64,000 nt of DNA from Nelumbo lutea (taxonomy: Eukaryota; Streptophyta; Magnoliopsida; Proteales; Nelumbonaceae). The notes under the pieces were generated by a model that worked only from the letters and a program-made list of their open reading frames with translations, had not been told where the DNA came from and did no database searches. The stretch's first letter is position 1, and every line of letters starts with the position of its first letter. Positions 22,980-32,376 of this stretch are shown one piece after another. The position numbers and the translations under genes were made by a program. Where the stretch lies: positions 55,144,422-55,208,421 of the forward strand of contig JAKGHH010000004.1 in assembly GCA_022828595.1 (NCBI GenBank), given 5' to 3'.

Positions 22980-25121
22980 ATAATCTATTCGTGGAGGCAT
23001 ACTCCATGAGGGCTTGCTAGTATTCGAGTGGTTTCTTAAAGGCCTCCATTGCCTCGACCACTTCCTTAGCTGCCCGCTTCTCCATCTCAGTCGCCGCCTC
23101 TGCAGCCCTCTTCTCCACCTTGGCTGCCCACTTCTCGGCCTCAGTAGCCTGCCCTTCGACCTGGGTCACCCACCACTCAGCCTTTGTGACGATGTTGTCA
23201 AGGCGTACCCTCTCCTCTTGCTCCTGGATGAGGTGGGCCCGCGTTGCCTTCATGTCAGCCTCCATCTTTGTCCGAAGCAGCTGTTCATCCTTGTGGGCCT
23301 TCTCGAAAGTGTCCCACTTGTCCTTAGCAATTGCAAGAGCCGCCTGGAGCTTCTCCTTCTCCTTCTCGAGCCTGCCTAGGTGTGCCAAGGTAAGGCTCAT
23401 CCGGTCTCCTAGACTGACGAAGTGAAGACAGACTTGTAACAAGAGTTATTAGTAAGGATTGCATCAAAGAAAGAACCAACAGACGAAGCGTGAGAACAAA
23501 AGCTTACCTCAACCAAGTGGTACAACCCCTTGTCATGGAAAGATTGTGGCTTGCTCTGCATCATCCTGAAGCGATCCCTCGAGAGGATCGCCCTGCTCAC
23601 CAAGGTCTGCCCGACCCCTTCTTCAATAATGGAGTCCCCCTCGCGAATCGACCACTGGGGGTGAAAGACTTTGGAGGACTACTTGGCTCCTCTAGTGATC
23701 TCCTATGCTGACGTAGGGGCGGATGAGGGCCCTGTGGGGTAACCCTTGGTGGGAGGCTTCTTCGTCGTGGCATCCCTAGTAGAACACTCATCGTGATCCA
23801 CCTTCTTCAGTAGCTGCTCTCTTAGGGCCTCCTTGGCAAACCTCTTCTTAACCACCTTGGCCACCTCGACGGGCTTCTTGGTTACCTCGGCTGGCTTCTT
23901 GACCCCCTTGGCCAGCCTCTTCCCCTTGTCCCCTCGACCTGTGGGGACTTGTTCAGTGGTCCCCTTGGCGGGGACTTGTTGTGTGGCCCCTTGGTGGGGA
24001 CTGGCGCCCGCTCATCCCTCATAGGGACGTTCTCGGCAAGCCTTCTCGGTGTCTTCCCTCCTGCATTCTTCCCTACTTGGGCCTTCTATTTGGCATGGGC
24101 ACTCTCGTGCAACAGCCTCTTGGTGTCCATTGGCACTTCTGCAAGCAAAAGAAGACAAGTTAGCACCATAAGACAAGGACAAAAGGAATGTGTTAAAGAA
24201 AACTATAAAACCTCTCCTACCGAGGGGCGTAGGGCTGAGCCCCACGAACACTAGGGGAAGCTCCTCCTCCACCAAAGCCTTGGCCTTGACTGCCCCCAAC
24301 ATGAGCAGGTAATCGACGATAGCTACCTCCTCACATCGAAGCAGAGGGGGACACTTCTCGACTATTGTGCAGGCATCTCCCCACCTTGACCTAAATGTAC
24401 AACCTTTGGGGCATGAGATGAAAAAGAATTTACCCTTCCAATTGTGGACACATGTAGGGTTATCTATGGGCATGTTCCTCTATGGCTAAAGATAGTACAT
24501 GTTGGCCTCAGAAGAATGCTTTCTTGGCATGAACATGGCACTGAATAACTTTGGGGTCAACTCAACATCTCGAAGCCGAGCCCACACCAACATGGCAACT
24601 ATGGTCCTAATGGCATTGGGAACAAGCTGACTGATCATGATGTCGTACCACTCCTACAAATCAGAGATGAGGGGATGAAGAGGGAACCTAAGGCCGAACT
24701 CTAAGAAGTATTGATATATACAAATCTCCCCCTTGTTGGGGGTCCAAGGCTGGTCACTGACATCTGGAACCCTAAGCTAGTAGGACCGAGGTATGTGAAA
24801 CCTCCTAGCTAGGGCCTTCATTTGGTTCATGTCCAGAGTGTTGTCAAACTCTGAATGTGGAAGATCAGCCATCATCACCCTTCGGGCAGCGCTTTTGACC
24901 ATCATCCCCAGGGTGGGCTTTGGGATCCACTCCCCCTCGGTTTTGGGGGACCCCTTTGGCTCTCTCGGTGTCACGGATGCGGCACTCTCATAGGGAGGGT
25001 CATTGCCTTGGCGGTTGCCCTCGGCACCCCTGATGGCTACCCTCTCCCTCAGCACCATCACCTCTTGCTGATGGGGGACGATGGCCAGCAGACCTAAGGG
25101 AGAAAGGGGGAAGGAGTCCAA
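22980..25121 (-). pseudogene. T1 antisense ORF: gypsy-type transposase-like domain plus coiled coil
   Basis: On the strand opposite to T1 pol, the 25121-24777 frame has a Glu/Pro/Lys-rich lead (EPKGSPKTEGEWIPKP), then MNQMKALARRFHIP and, past a stop, RVPDVSDQPWTP, GEICIYQYFLEFGLRFPLHP and NWKGKFFFIS (24473-24012). I recognise this as the domain Pfam calls putative gypsy type transposon (Transposase_28); that naming is from memory. A basic linker follows, then a strongly heptad-like coiled coil (23442-23017) with KEKLQAALAIAKDKWDTFEK and many Ala/Glu/Lys repeats. Several stops and frameshifts make it a pseudogene. Tat elements such as Grande are known to carry an antisense gene here; its function is unknown. 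Confidence 0.8.
24139..24220 (-). other. Candidate 82-nt intron in the T1 antisense ORF
   Basis: The minus-strand donor is CTCG|GTAGGAGAGG at 24220 and the acceptor is TTGCTTGCAG|AAGTG at 24139. The intervening frame is open but reads unlike the family (FIVFFNTFLLSLSYG). Joining the ends keeps phase and continues into a basic segment (VPMDTKRLLHES). Predicted from sequence only. Confidence 0.5.
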
Positions 25122-25416
25122 GGAGAGCTCCCTTCCAAACCATTCGGAAGTTCATAGCACTCAGGTCCATAACCTAAGAAAGACATTGTTTGAAAAGGTA
25201 CCTAAAGATGAAGGAAATAAGAGTGAAGACAAGGTGTGTCGAAGAGTTGAAGGTTTGGAAGTAGTGTTCACATGATAGCAAGGGCGCCTAGAGACAAATG
25301 ATGAAGAAAATCACCACTAAGCACCCTATTTGTAGAAAAATGAATGGCTCAGATCCCGCCGGATCCAATGGTCATGAGGCCTTTGCCTTCGCTGACCATC
25401 TACGGTGTAACACTCG
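25122..25416. other. T1 3' end region, probable LTR remnant
   Basis: It follows an A/G-rich tract at 25097-25118 (AAGGGAGAAAGGGGGAAGGA) that could be the polypurine tract, so this is probably the start of the T1 3' LTR, with no second copy in the window to prove it. On the minus strand a TACAAATAG motif near 25330-25340 could serve the antisense ORF. No gene seen. Confidence 0.4.
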
Positions 25417-25545
25417 GTGCCCAACCTCGAGGAAATGAAATGATTCCTAGTGAATCAGTGCGTGCCCAGCCTCGGGGAAATGAAACGATGCCTAGTGAAC
25501 CGATGCCCAGCCTTGGGAAGATGAAACAATGCCGAGCGAACCGAC
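25417..25545 (+). repeat. Minisatellite, three units of 41-45 bp
   Basis: Units begin at 25417, 25462 and 25503 with G/ATGCCCAGCCTCGGGGAA-like starts and ATGAAACRATGCCKAGYGAA-like ends. They diverge by several substitutions per unit. It lies in the presumed T1 LTR. Confidence 0.75.
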
Positions 25546-25548
25546 GGG

Positions 25549-25772
25549 CCCGTTGGTGGTGAGAAAGGGGTCGTATTTGATAGCTATAAATATTTATAAT
25601 TTTTTTCGTGAGAAAGGGGTTGTATCTGAAACAATGCCGAGCGAACTGACGGGCCCGCTGGTGGTGAGAAGTGTCGTTAACCACTTCGGAACACCAGTTT
25701 CAATATTTATAATTTTTTTTGATTCTCAAAACAACTACGAAACACAATTAGTTGTGAGAAAGGGGTCGTATC
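25549..25772 (+). repeat. Overlapping local duplications next to a solo LTR
   Basis: A block ending GAGAAAGGGGTCGTAT is present at 25561-25576 and 25757-25771, with a variant at 25610-25625. A second block (GAAACAATGCCGAGCGAAC) is at 25522-25541 and 25627-25646. The copy at 25558-25597 also includes about 17 bp (TGATAGCTATAAATAT) that match the first bases of solo LTR A2 and not host sequence. Confidence 0.75.
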
Positions 25773-27248
25773 TGATAGCTATAAATATAACCCTAGCAAG
25801 TGCACTAGTTATCAAGTAGTATAAAATATCATTCCCATGGGGATTTAACAAAATAAGTATTAAAAGCACAGTCTTCCCTAATTATCTGGATAAACGAAAT
25901 TCAGATTTGAGCAAGAACTACTGAAATTAAAAACTAGAAAAAGAAAATAGAAGCAAGGATCACTAATCGAATATGCAATGGATGAAATTGCTAGGACTTT
26001 TAGGTCCACCTAACCAATGTAATGAATATTAATGGATTTGATTAACCAAGATTATTTGTCATTCCCATAAGCTGAGGTCTTTCCAAATTTTTTTTAATAT
26101 TCTCTCTCGAGATATACTAAACCTACGCCCATCAGGTAACCCTTCGATCTCTCGAGTAGAGCTCTCAAGATGGGAGTGCATTAAGTCCAAGAAAACCATA
26201 AAATTTAGATGAATCATGTATATATCTCTCTATATACCATTCAATTCACACTATGAATTATTCAGTCAATTATGTGGATTCCTCTCTCGATTCATTCACA
26301 TAACTCAAATCAACTAAGAAGTGGCCAAGCTCTTAATTGCATTAAGAAAAATAATTCATAGACTATACGGAAATCACAATCTTGGATAGATCACAGAGAT
26401 AAAAATATATTCATTAACATGGTTAGGCTTCCACAGTCCTATCAAGAAACAAATCAGTTCATGATAAAAGAATTAAAGTAAACAAAGGGAAAGAAAGAAC
26501 TCTTGAATTCGCCCATGGTGCTGAGATATCCTCTTCTTGCCGCCACCTTCTTCTTGAAGTTTCTTGAATTCTTGATCCTTTCTTGACTGATTGCTCCTTG
26601 CTTCTTGATTCAATCCCCAAGATTGAGTGATGCTTCAAACTAGTCCACCCCCCCTTTATATAGCTTAAAGGGGAGGGGGTGGTCTCCTACTTCCTCTTGA
26701 AGTTTATCTTACAAGAATAGAAAGTCCTATTCTAATCCTACTCTTATCTCTTTATCTAATGAACTCAATCCCTTTATCTTTCTAAGATTACATCAAGAAT
26801 TTAGATCTGGAAGGACTTCTCTCAGTTTCTTGTTCTTGAATTCGTATTAAACCTCCTCTGCGAATTGGGCTTCGGCTAGGCCTTTTTGCAAGTTGGGCTT
26901 CAGCTGCGGATTGGGTCTTCCTACGAATTTTCCCTGACTTCGGTCCGGGATTTGACTTTGATGCAGGCCGAATCTGCGAAATCCCAAAACATGAAAGTTG
27001 TGAATTTTTCTTTTATGTTTCTAGTAGGTCTTGAATCAGCCCAATCAGAGTTTGGATACGCGAGTTAGGCCCAGATTACTGAACGATGTCGAAACTGTGA
27101 AAAATCATCTGATTTGTCTTTCTTTGCTCCTGATGCATTTTTTCATGCCCTGAACCAAAATACAAGAAATATGAGTCTAATTAAGTACTAATTCAGTATA
27201 AAAGATAGAATATTAGGGGATAAAATATGATAGATTTTATTCTCATCA
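25773..27248 (-). mobile_element. Solo LTR, Athila-like family A (copy A2)
   Basis: The 1476-bp LTR is bounded by TGATAGCTAT and TTCTCATCA on the plus strand (reverse complement of the A1 ends). It has a perfect 5-bp target duplication GTATC (25768-25772 and 27249-27253). No internal region is present. Its TATA box reads TATATAAA on the minus strand at 26662-26655. Confidence 0.95.
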
Positions 27249-27253
27249 GTATC

Positions 27254-27593
27254 CACAGGGAAGCGAGGGAAAAATCATTATGTACTTAAATTTGGGTAAA
27301 ATAGCACGATCGGATCTTGTAGAAACACAAAATTTAATAAATTAAACTAGAATCTATTAAAATAAAATTTTAACAATGTAGAAAGTGAAACTTTCAAAAA
27401 GATACATAAATAAATAAGTAACTAAATAAAAAGTCTACAACTCGGTCAGAGGTAGCAGTCTCCAGATCTATCCTTTCACCCTCGAACTCCTCGAGCTAGG
27501 CCTTCCATCTTACCTGGCCAAATTTCAGATCTTTATAAATGAAGGCAAAAATTAAACTAGATAAAAGTAAATTACAGAAATAAAAATTAAACT
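27254..27593. other. Flank between two solo LTRs, probable gypsy LTR remnant
   Basis: It opens with CCACAGGGAAGCGAGGG right after the target duplication. The phrase resembles the conserved CCCACAGGGA segment near the 3' end of Athila-type LTRs on the reverse strand (compare 9310-9330). The rest is A/T-rich with no gene. Assignment to T1 or another element is not possible. Confidence 0.4.
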
Positions 27594-27598
27594 GCATG

Positions 27599-29556
27599 TG
27601 TTAGACAGTTTTGTATGTCCTTAGCTTCAATCAAAATGATGTACTTTATGAGTTTATTGTAAATGAATAAAAGTGCATATTTGATTCATGTTCCCTTGGT
27701 ATGTTTCTATGTAATACACTTAAACTGGACACTTAATGAGACTCGTGTTAGTTTAGAATGTTCATAGCCAGTGGGTCGGTCTGAGAGACCTATCTTGACA
27801 AGGCTGACACTGTGGTGCCACCAAGTCGGTTGGGGTGGCTTGTCTCAGCTACCGGGGTGAGACCCTAGGCACATACAGTGTGGGATTAATTGAATCTTTG
27901 AACTGGACCAGATTTCCAGTATTGCCCTGGACCTTAGAGATTGATGGGCAAAACTGGAAAGTTACACCCGACCCCTAGACTCGATTATGATACTGCACCA
28001 GGTGTCGGATTGGGCTGTCTTTGATGTACCAATCAGTGAGATCCTTAACGGGGGTCAAAACCTGGGTATGTTGGGACAGTCTAAGAATTCATCAGAGTGG
28101 GTGATCATAGTGACTGGATCAGCCCCTTTGTCAGACAAAGGTAATGATCGGGGATGCACTCTCACTGATGGAAACCAAGACTGTCGGCAACCGATTTCAA
28201 TCATTGAAATTTGTTTTGCAAAATATATTTTATATGAGATATAAAAGTATATATATATATATATTATGGTTTCGAAGTGTTTGCAAAAGGTTTTAATTCC
28301 CAGGATCTATACTTGAGAGAGTGCAACACTGTTCCTTGCAGCCGAGGGAGAGGTCCTCTCTTGTCAGGTAGTGTATGGTCATTATGGGCTGAGAGGTTAA
28401 GTGTAAGACCATTGAGTATAATACCTGATGGGCTAATCTTGCATCTGCCCACAGTCCGTGGGTGTTACAAGGTGTCTTGGCCCAGGGACCACTTAGGGTA
28501 AGTGTTGGGCCCATAGAGCCCATCTGATGGGTTTCAAGGGGTGCACTGTCCATAACAGTGTGTTCGGCTAGGCCTTGTAACAAAGGCTGGGCTAAACCCT
28601 TGTGGCTGATGTGTAGATCAATGTTTGGGTCCCACGCCATACAGGGAAGTCCAACTGGGCAGCAGTTTGGAAGGCTAAATGAATACATAACCTTAAATGG
28701 GCCTTAAGCCCATTTCGAACTGGGCTAATTTGATTAGTCACTTAAGGGGCGAATTCTGAGATAGATCAGCTGATAGGATTGGGCCCACACCCTATCCACT
28801 TAGAGAGTCCAAGATCTAAATGAGATTTAGATCTGGAAACTTCCTAATTAGATTAGGAGATGGTTGATCTAATCTACAGATAAGATAAGGATTATCCCTT
28901 ATCTTAAAGGGACTTCTAATCCAGATATGATTTGGGTTAGTAACTCCTAATGGGATTAGGAGCTGATCCCTTTAAGTCTATAAAAGGAAGAGGGGGCGGC
29001 AGCCTTTAGACATCAATCACAAGCAAGCAACTCATAGTTTTGTCTTCAGAGCTGAAATCATAGAAGAGAGAATCTACACCCTGCAAATACTCTCTTGCCG
29101 CCTCCTTGCAGCCGCCGCCTACAACAGTTCTATCTCTAGTTCTTGGGAGAGATCAAGATTGGATCTTGATTCCAATCTTTTGGAGAAAAGATTAGTGGGA
29201 GTTGTATTCACAAGTCGTCCAGGTGATTCTTGAGAAGGATCAAGTTCTTTTGGAAAAACACTGCTAATTCTGCTCCACCCTGGACTGCGCCATCTTTAGT
29301 GGGAGCAAATTTTGGATCCTTCCTTGGGCATGAACACCTCCATTAGGAGTTACTACTTCTCTGTATCAGGTATTATCTCTCCCTACTCCTTTTGGTTCAG
29401 ATCTGGTTCAGTTTATGGTTCAAGAATGATCCTTGAAAATATGATTTTCTAAATAGGGAATTTGATTCCCAGTTGAAGGGAGAGAAAAAATTTTGAAATT
29501 CGCCCCCTTATTCCGCAATCTTTGGGTGTCCATGTGATGGATTTCCTATCCCTTCA
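27599..29556 (+). mobile_element. C2: copia solo LTR (family C) with perfect target duplication
   Basis: The 1958-bp LTR starts TGTTAGACAG and ends ATCCCTTCA. The target duplication is GCATG (27594-27598 and 29557-29561). This copy fixes the LTR boundaries of the family: TG...CA. It carries a TATA box (TATAAAAG, 28979-28986) and the recurrent LTR frame at 27987-28244. A TA-dinucleotide run is at 28247-28265. Confidence 0.95.
28979..28986 (+). promoter_or_regulatory. TATA box of C2 LTR
   Basis: TATAAAAG followed by GAAGAGGGGGCGG. The same context is found at 33708-33715 (TATAAATA) and, on the minus strand, at 35517-35524, 44465-44472, 52059-52066 and 54161-54168 in the other copia LTRs. Confidence 0.6.
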
Positions 29557-29834
29557 GCATGTACCTCAGGTCTCACTCTGGCAGCTGAGACAAGCCACCC
29601 CAACCAACTTGGAGGCACATCAGTGTCAGCCTTGGCAGGATAAATTTCCCCAGATCTATCCAATGGCTATGAAGATTCTAAACTAACACGAGTCTCATTA
29701 AGTGTCCAGTTTAAGGGTATTACACAAAAATACACCACAATGACATGAATCAAATATATACTTTTATTCATTTGCAATAAATGTCAAAAAGGTACATTAA
29801 TCTAATTGGAGCTAAAGGGCATAACTGTCTAACA
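29557..29834 (-). repeat. C2b: truncated older copia LTR that received C2
   Basis: On the minus strand it begins with the LTR start (CTGTCTAACA at 29825-29834 on the plus strand) and covers about 280 bp to GCATGTACC. There C2 interrupts it, and the rest of the LTR is absent on the other side of C2, so the fragment was already truncated. This is a same-family insertion. Confidence 0.85.
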
Positions 29835-30329
29835 CAAACATCATCTACCAAGCCTTTGAGCTTGGTTTAGTAGACTTTTCTCTCTTTTTTTTGTTAATGT
29901 ACAAAGTTTCTTTTTAAAGTAATGAAATACAACTCTTCTTTTGATCACCTCGTGTACAACGACTTTCTTCATAAATAATATTCTAAGTGTAGGTTCTCAC
30001 AAGGTGCCCAACGTCTAGAACAACTAGGCATGGCATGGGGTAACCCAAAGTAAGTGTGAGTTGAGGCGAATAGGAACAATAAGGTATATGACCCAAATTG
30101 CCTATGCGATGATAAGGCATGAACAAAGTTTTCTCGTGCTGCCCATATGCTTAGAAAGTGATTGTGGCACCGAGGTCATTATCAGCTCAGCACCTTTGCC
30201 CATATGCTTAGAGTGACTCGTTGTCCACTCCTCAATGTATCATTTAGCCAACGTATGGCTTGACTAGTTTGCCTAAGCGGGTGGTCAGTTTTACTTAGAG
30301 AATTTTTGGTGTGGTGGATGCTTGACTCC
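29835..30329 (-). other. T2 3' tail
   Basis: The sequence lies downstream of the integrase stop on the minus strand. No ORF or repeat was recognised. It may include spacer and LTR sequence of T2, but no second copy is available for comparison. Confidence 0.4.
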
Positions 30330-31400
30330 CGAGCTCATAGGTAGTACTTCCTTAGATTGTCAATGTTCCAAGCATGGGGTGATTGCTTCCCTTCCAACAT
30401 TTCAAACTTGTACATCCCTTCATCAAACACAAATCGTACTCTATAGGGGGCCTCCTAATTCGGTCCGAGCTTACCTACACTGCGCTCAGGTACCATTACT
30501 TTCCGGAGTACTAGGTCGCTAACTCGAAAGTGGCATTGCTTGACTCAGGAATTGTAGAACCGAGCTACTCGCTGCTGGTAGGCCATAGTTCAGATATAGG
30601 CAAGGTCACATACTTCTTTGATCAGGTCGAGGTTGGTCTGTAGCTCACCGTCATTTGCCTCCTCATCGTACACCTCTAGCTACAAGGTCGGTACTTCGAT
30701 CTTAGCTGGGATGACGACCTCCGTACCGTATGTCGGGTTGAATAGGGTCTCTCCAGTTGCGGTCTTGATGATGGTTCGGTAGGCCCATAGGACACTAGGC
30801 AGTTCATCACCTTGGCTTGACTATTCGCTTATGGATGCACCACCAATGTGAAGTTCTGCTAGATCCCCATCTTCGCACACCTTTCCATTGTTGGATATCA
30901 GCACCTTTAGGAGTTCGAATTTGCATATGATGTTCTTCTAGAAAATGTTTTGTACATTCTAGGTTGTGATGGTCACCAATGGCTCTGCCTCCACCCACTT
31001 TGTGAAATAGTCAACCATCATGACCAGGAATCTTCTCTGCCCAGTTATAGGTGGGAATGGACCAAGAATGTATATTCCCCACTGGGCAAAAGACCATGGG
31101 CTGGTTAGATACTTTAGGTCAGCTGCGGGCTATTGAAGTATGTTGGCGTGCCTTTGGTAGTTATCACAGTTCTGAACGAGTTCGAGTGCATCCACATTCA
31201 TTGTAGGCCAGTAATATCCTTGTCTTAGTGCCTTTTTGGCAAGTGCCCTCATTGATTAAAACATAGCAAGCTGATTGATGCTCTACCCTCCGAGCTGCAT
31301 TCCGATCTGCAGGTAGGGTCTCATGGAGCAGATAATCAACAAGTGGGTCGATCCAGCTCAATTCTACTATGAAATTGAGGTCGGCTGAACTACTACCGAG
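30330..31400 (-). pseudogene. T2 integrase, decayed
   Basis: The minus-strand frames give the pre-integrase segment SWIDPLVDYLLHETLPADRN with the basic RRVEHQSACYVLINEG start of integrase. A broken core follows, then the C-terminal part (AYQQRVARFYNSWVKQ with FRVSDLVLRK). The end reads HAWNIDNLRKYYL. Frameshifts and stops occur throughout, and the longest open part is 65 codons (31361-31164). Relationship to T1 integrase is clear from the shared AYQQRVA...YN segment. Confidence 0.8.
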
Positions 31401-32224
31401 CTAAGTTCTTCCTTCCTCTTCTCAACTTCTGCAATAGGGGTGGCATTGCTCTTTCCAGTAGTGCAACATGTGCGTCCATGGCGTTGCTTCTTTATCACCA
31501 CATTGGTGCTATTTGCTTCTGTGTTGGTTAGAGTCTCGGCCTTGATATTCTCCCAGTTTCTAACATTATCTCGAATAGGGGCAGGGTCCCGGTTGTTGTG
31601 GTGGCAAGATGGATCCCGGGTTGGGTCCTCACTCCTCACGTCGGGCTGTTGGTCATCTTGTCGATGGCCCTACTACTAATGTTGGTCATGCTGGTCATGG
31701 CGGTGATGGTTGTTCTACTGGTTGGCCACAAGGGTTCGGGGTGGTGGCGTACGTCAGAGAGGGGCTGGATCCCGAGGTGGTGTCGAGCCCCGAGGTGGTA
31801 ACTTGCCCCAAGCTAGAGATGGACCCCAGGGTGGTGACTGACATCAGTGTTGCTGGTTTTGCTGATGCTGAGGCTGCTGAGGTTGTTGTGGTGGCATGTA
31901 GGCTCCAAACCTCTCCTCCCACGCTCATAGTTGTAGGTTCATAATTCTGACATTTTGCACCAGCTCATAGAACTACCGTGCACCTATCCCAGTGGGAACC
32001 GTAGAGGGATCTACTACTGGGAGAGGGGCACTTACATGAGGCAGTGGTGCGTTGAGTTGTTGTGAAGGGAATGTCAGGTTCAGCATTGTTGATACCCCAA
32101 GAATGGTGAGGGACACGGTGAATTGCCCAATAGTCATAGAGGAGATCTTTGCGTTAACTACATGTTAATCTTTCCCCCCAGTGATGGGTATTTTGGCATT
32201 CTTGCTATTGTTGGAGGATGCCAT
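31401..32224 (-). pseudogene. T2 gag N-terminus joined to RNase H end
   Basis: An ATG at 32224 begins MASSNNSKNAKIPITGGKD and reaches a TAA after 19 codons. Readable peptide continues with a Pro/Gln-rich stretch (MPPQQPQ, HQQNQQH) and a segment (31639-31367) that starts gag-like and changes near 31555 to WENIKAETLTNTEANS. I read that part as the RNase H end by analogy to Tat pol. The change point would be a deletion junction. Confidence 0.55.
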
Positions 32225-32294
32225 TGAAGTTTGCAAAAGTGAAATAGGGTAGGAACTTAGCTTATGTGTAGCGGTTCCCATATATGACACCAAT

Positions 32295-32376
32295 TGATGG
32301 TGTGTAATCTGAATGCTCTTAGCTGGAGAGCAACTCGGATGTCAGTTTGCTTTCTTGGCCGGTCAAACTGCAAAAG
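32295..32376 (-). repeat. T2 5' LTR remnant
   Basis: About 82 bp precede ACACCATCA|ATTGGTGTC on the minus strand, which looks like an LTR end followed by the Tat leader. The copia LTR C3 cuts off the rest. Confidence 0.5.

Larger units (their letters stand above)
10840..25772 (+). mobile_element. T1: Tat/Retand-like Ty3/gypsy relic, split by later insertions
   Basis: The plus-strand segments 10840-11807, 19935-20564 and 21171-25772 carry in order the gag end, protease, RT, integrase and an antisense ORF, which is the Tat-lineage layout. The DNA is visibly richer in G and C than its neighbours. The 5' LTR and most of gag lie left of the window or were lost where E1 inserted. RNase H is missing at the copia LTR fragment. 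All coding parts carry stops. T1 is the host of E1, NG, the C1 fragment and probably the A2 solo LTR, so it is the oldest identifiable layer here. Confidence 0.88.
29835..32376 (-). mobile_element. T2: Tat-like Ty3/gypsy relic with internal deletion
   Basis: On the minus strand a fragment of 5' LTR (32295-32376) and a decayed leader (ATTGGTGTCATATATGGGAACC, of the usual Tat leader style) lead into a gag start at 32224. Gag then passes, apparently by deletion, into the end of RNase H and the integrase (31400-30330). A 0.5-kb tail with no gene follows to 29835. Protease, RT and most of RNase H are missing. It points opposite to T1. Confidence 0.82.

Noticed and set aside
23014..23425. Plus-strand frames of 101-121 codons, Leu/Ser/Pro-rich
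   Set aside because: They mirror the coiled-coil codons of the antisense ORF; their composition is that of a shadow frame.
28243..28266. TA dinucleotide runs in copia LTRs (also 32963-32995)
   Set aside because: Simple sequence variation at the same LTR site in each copy; ordinary microsatellite behaviour.
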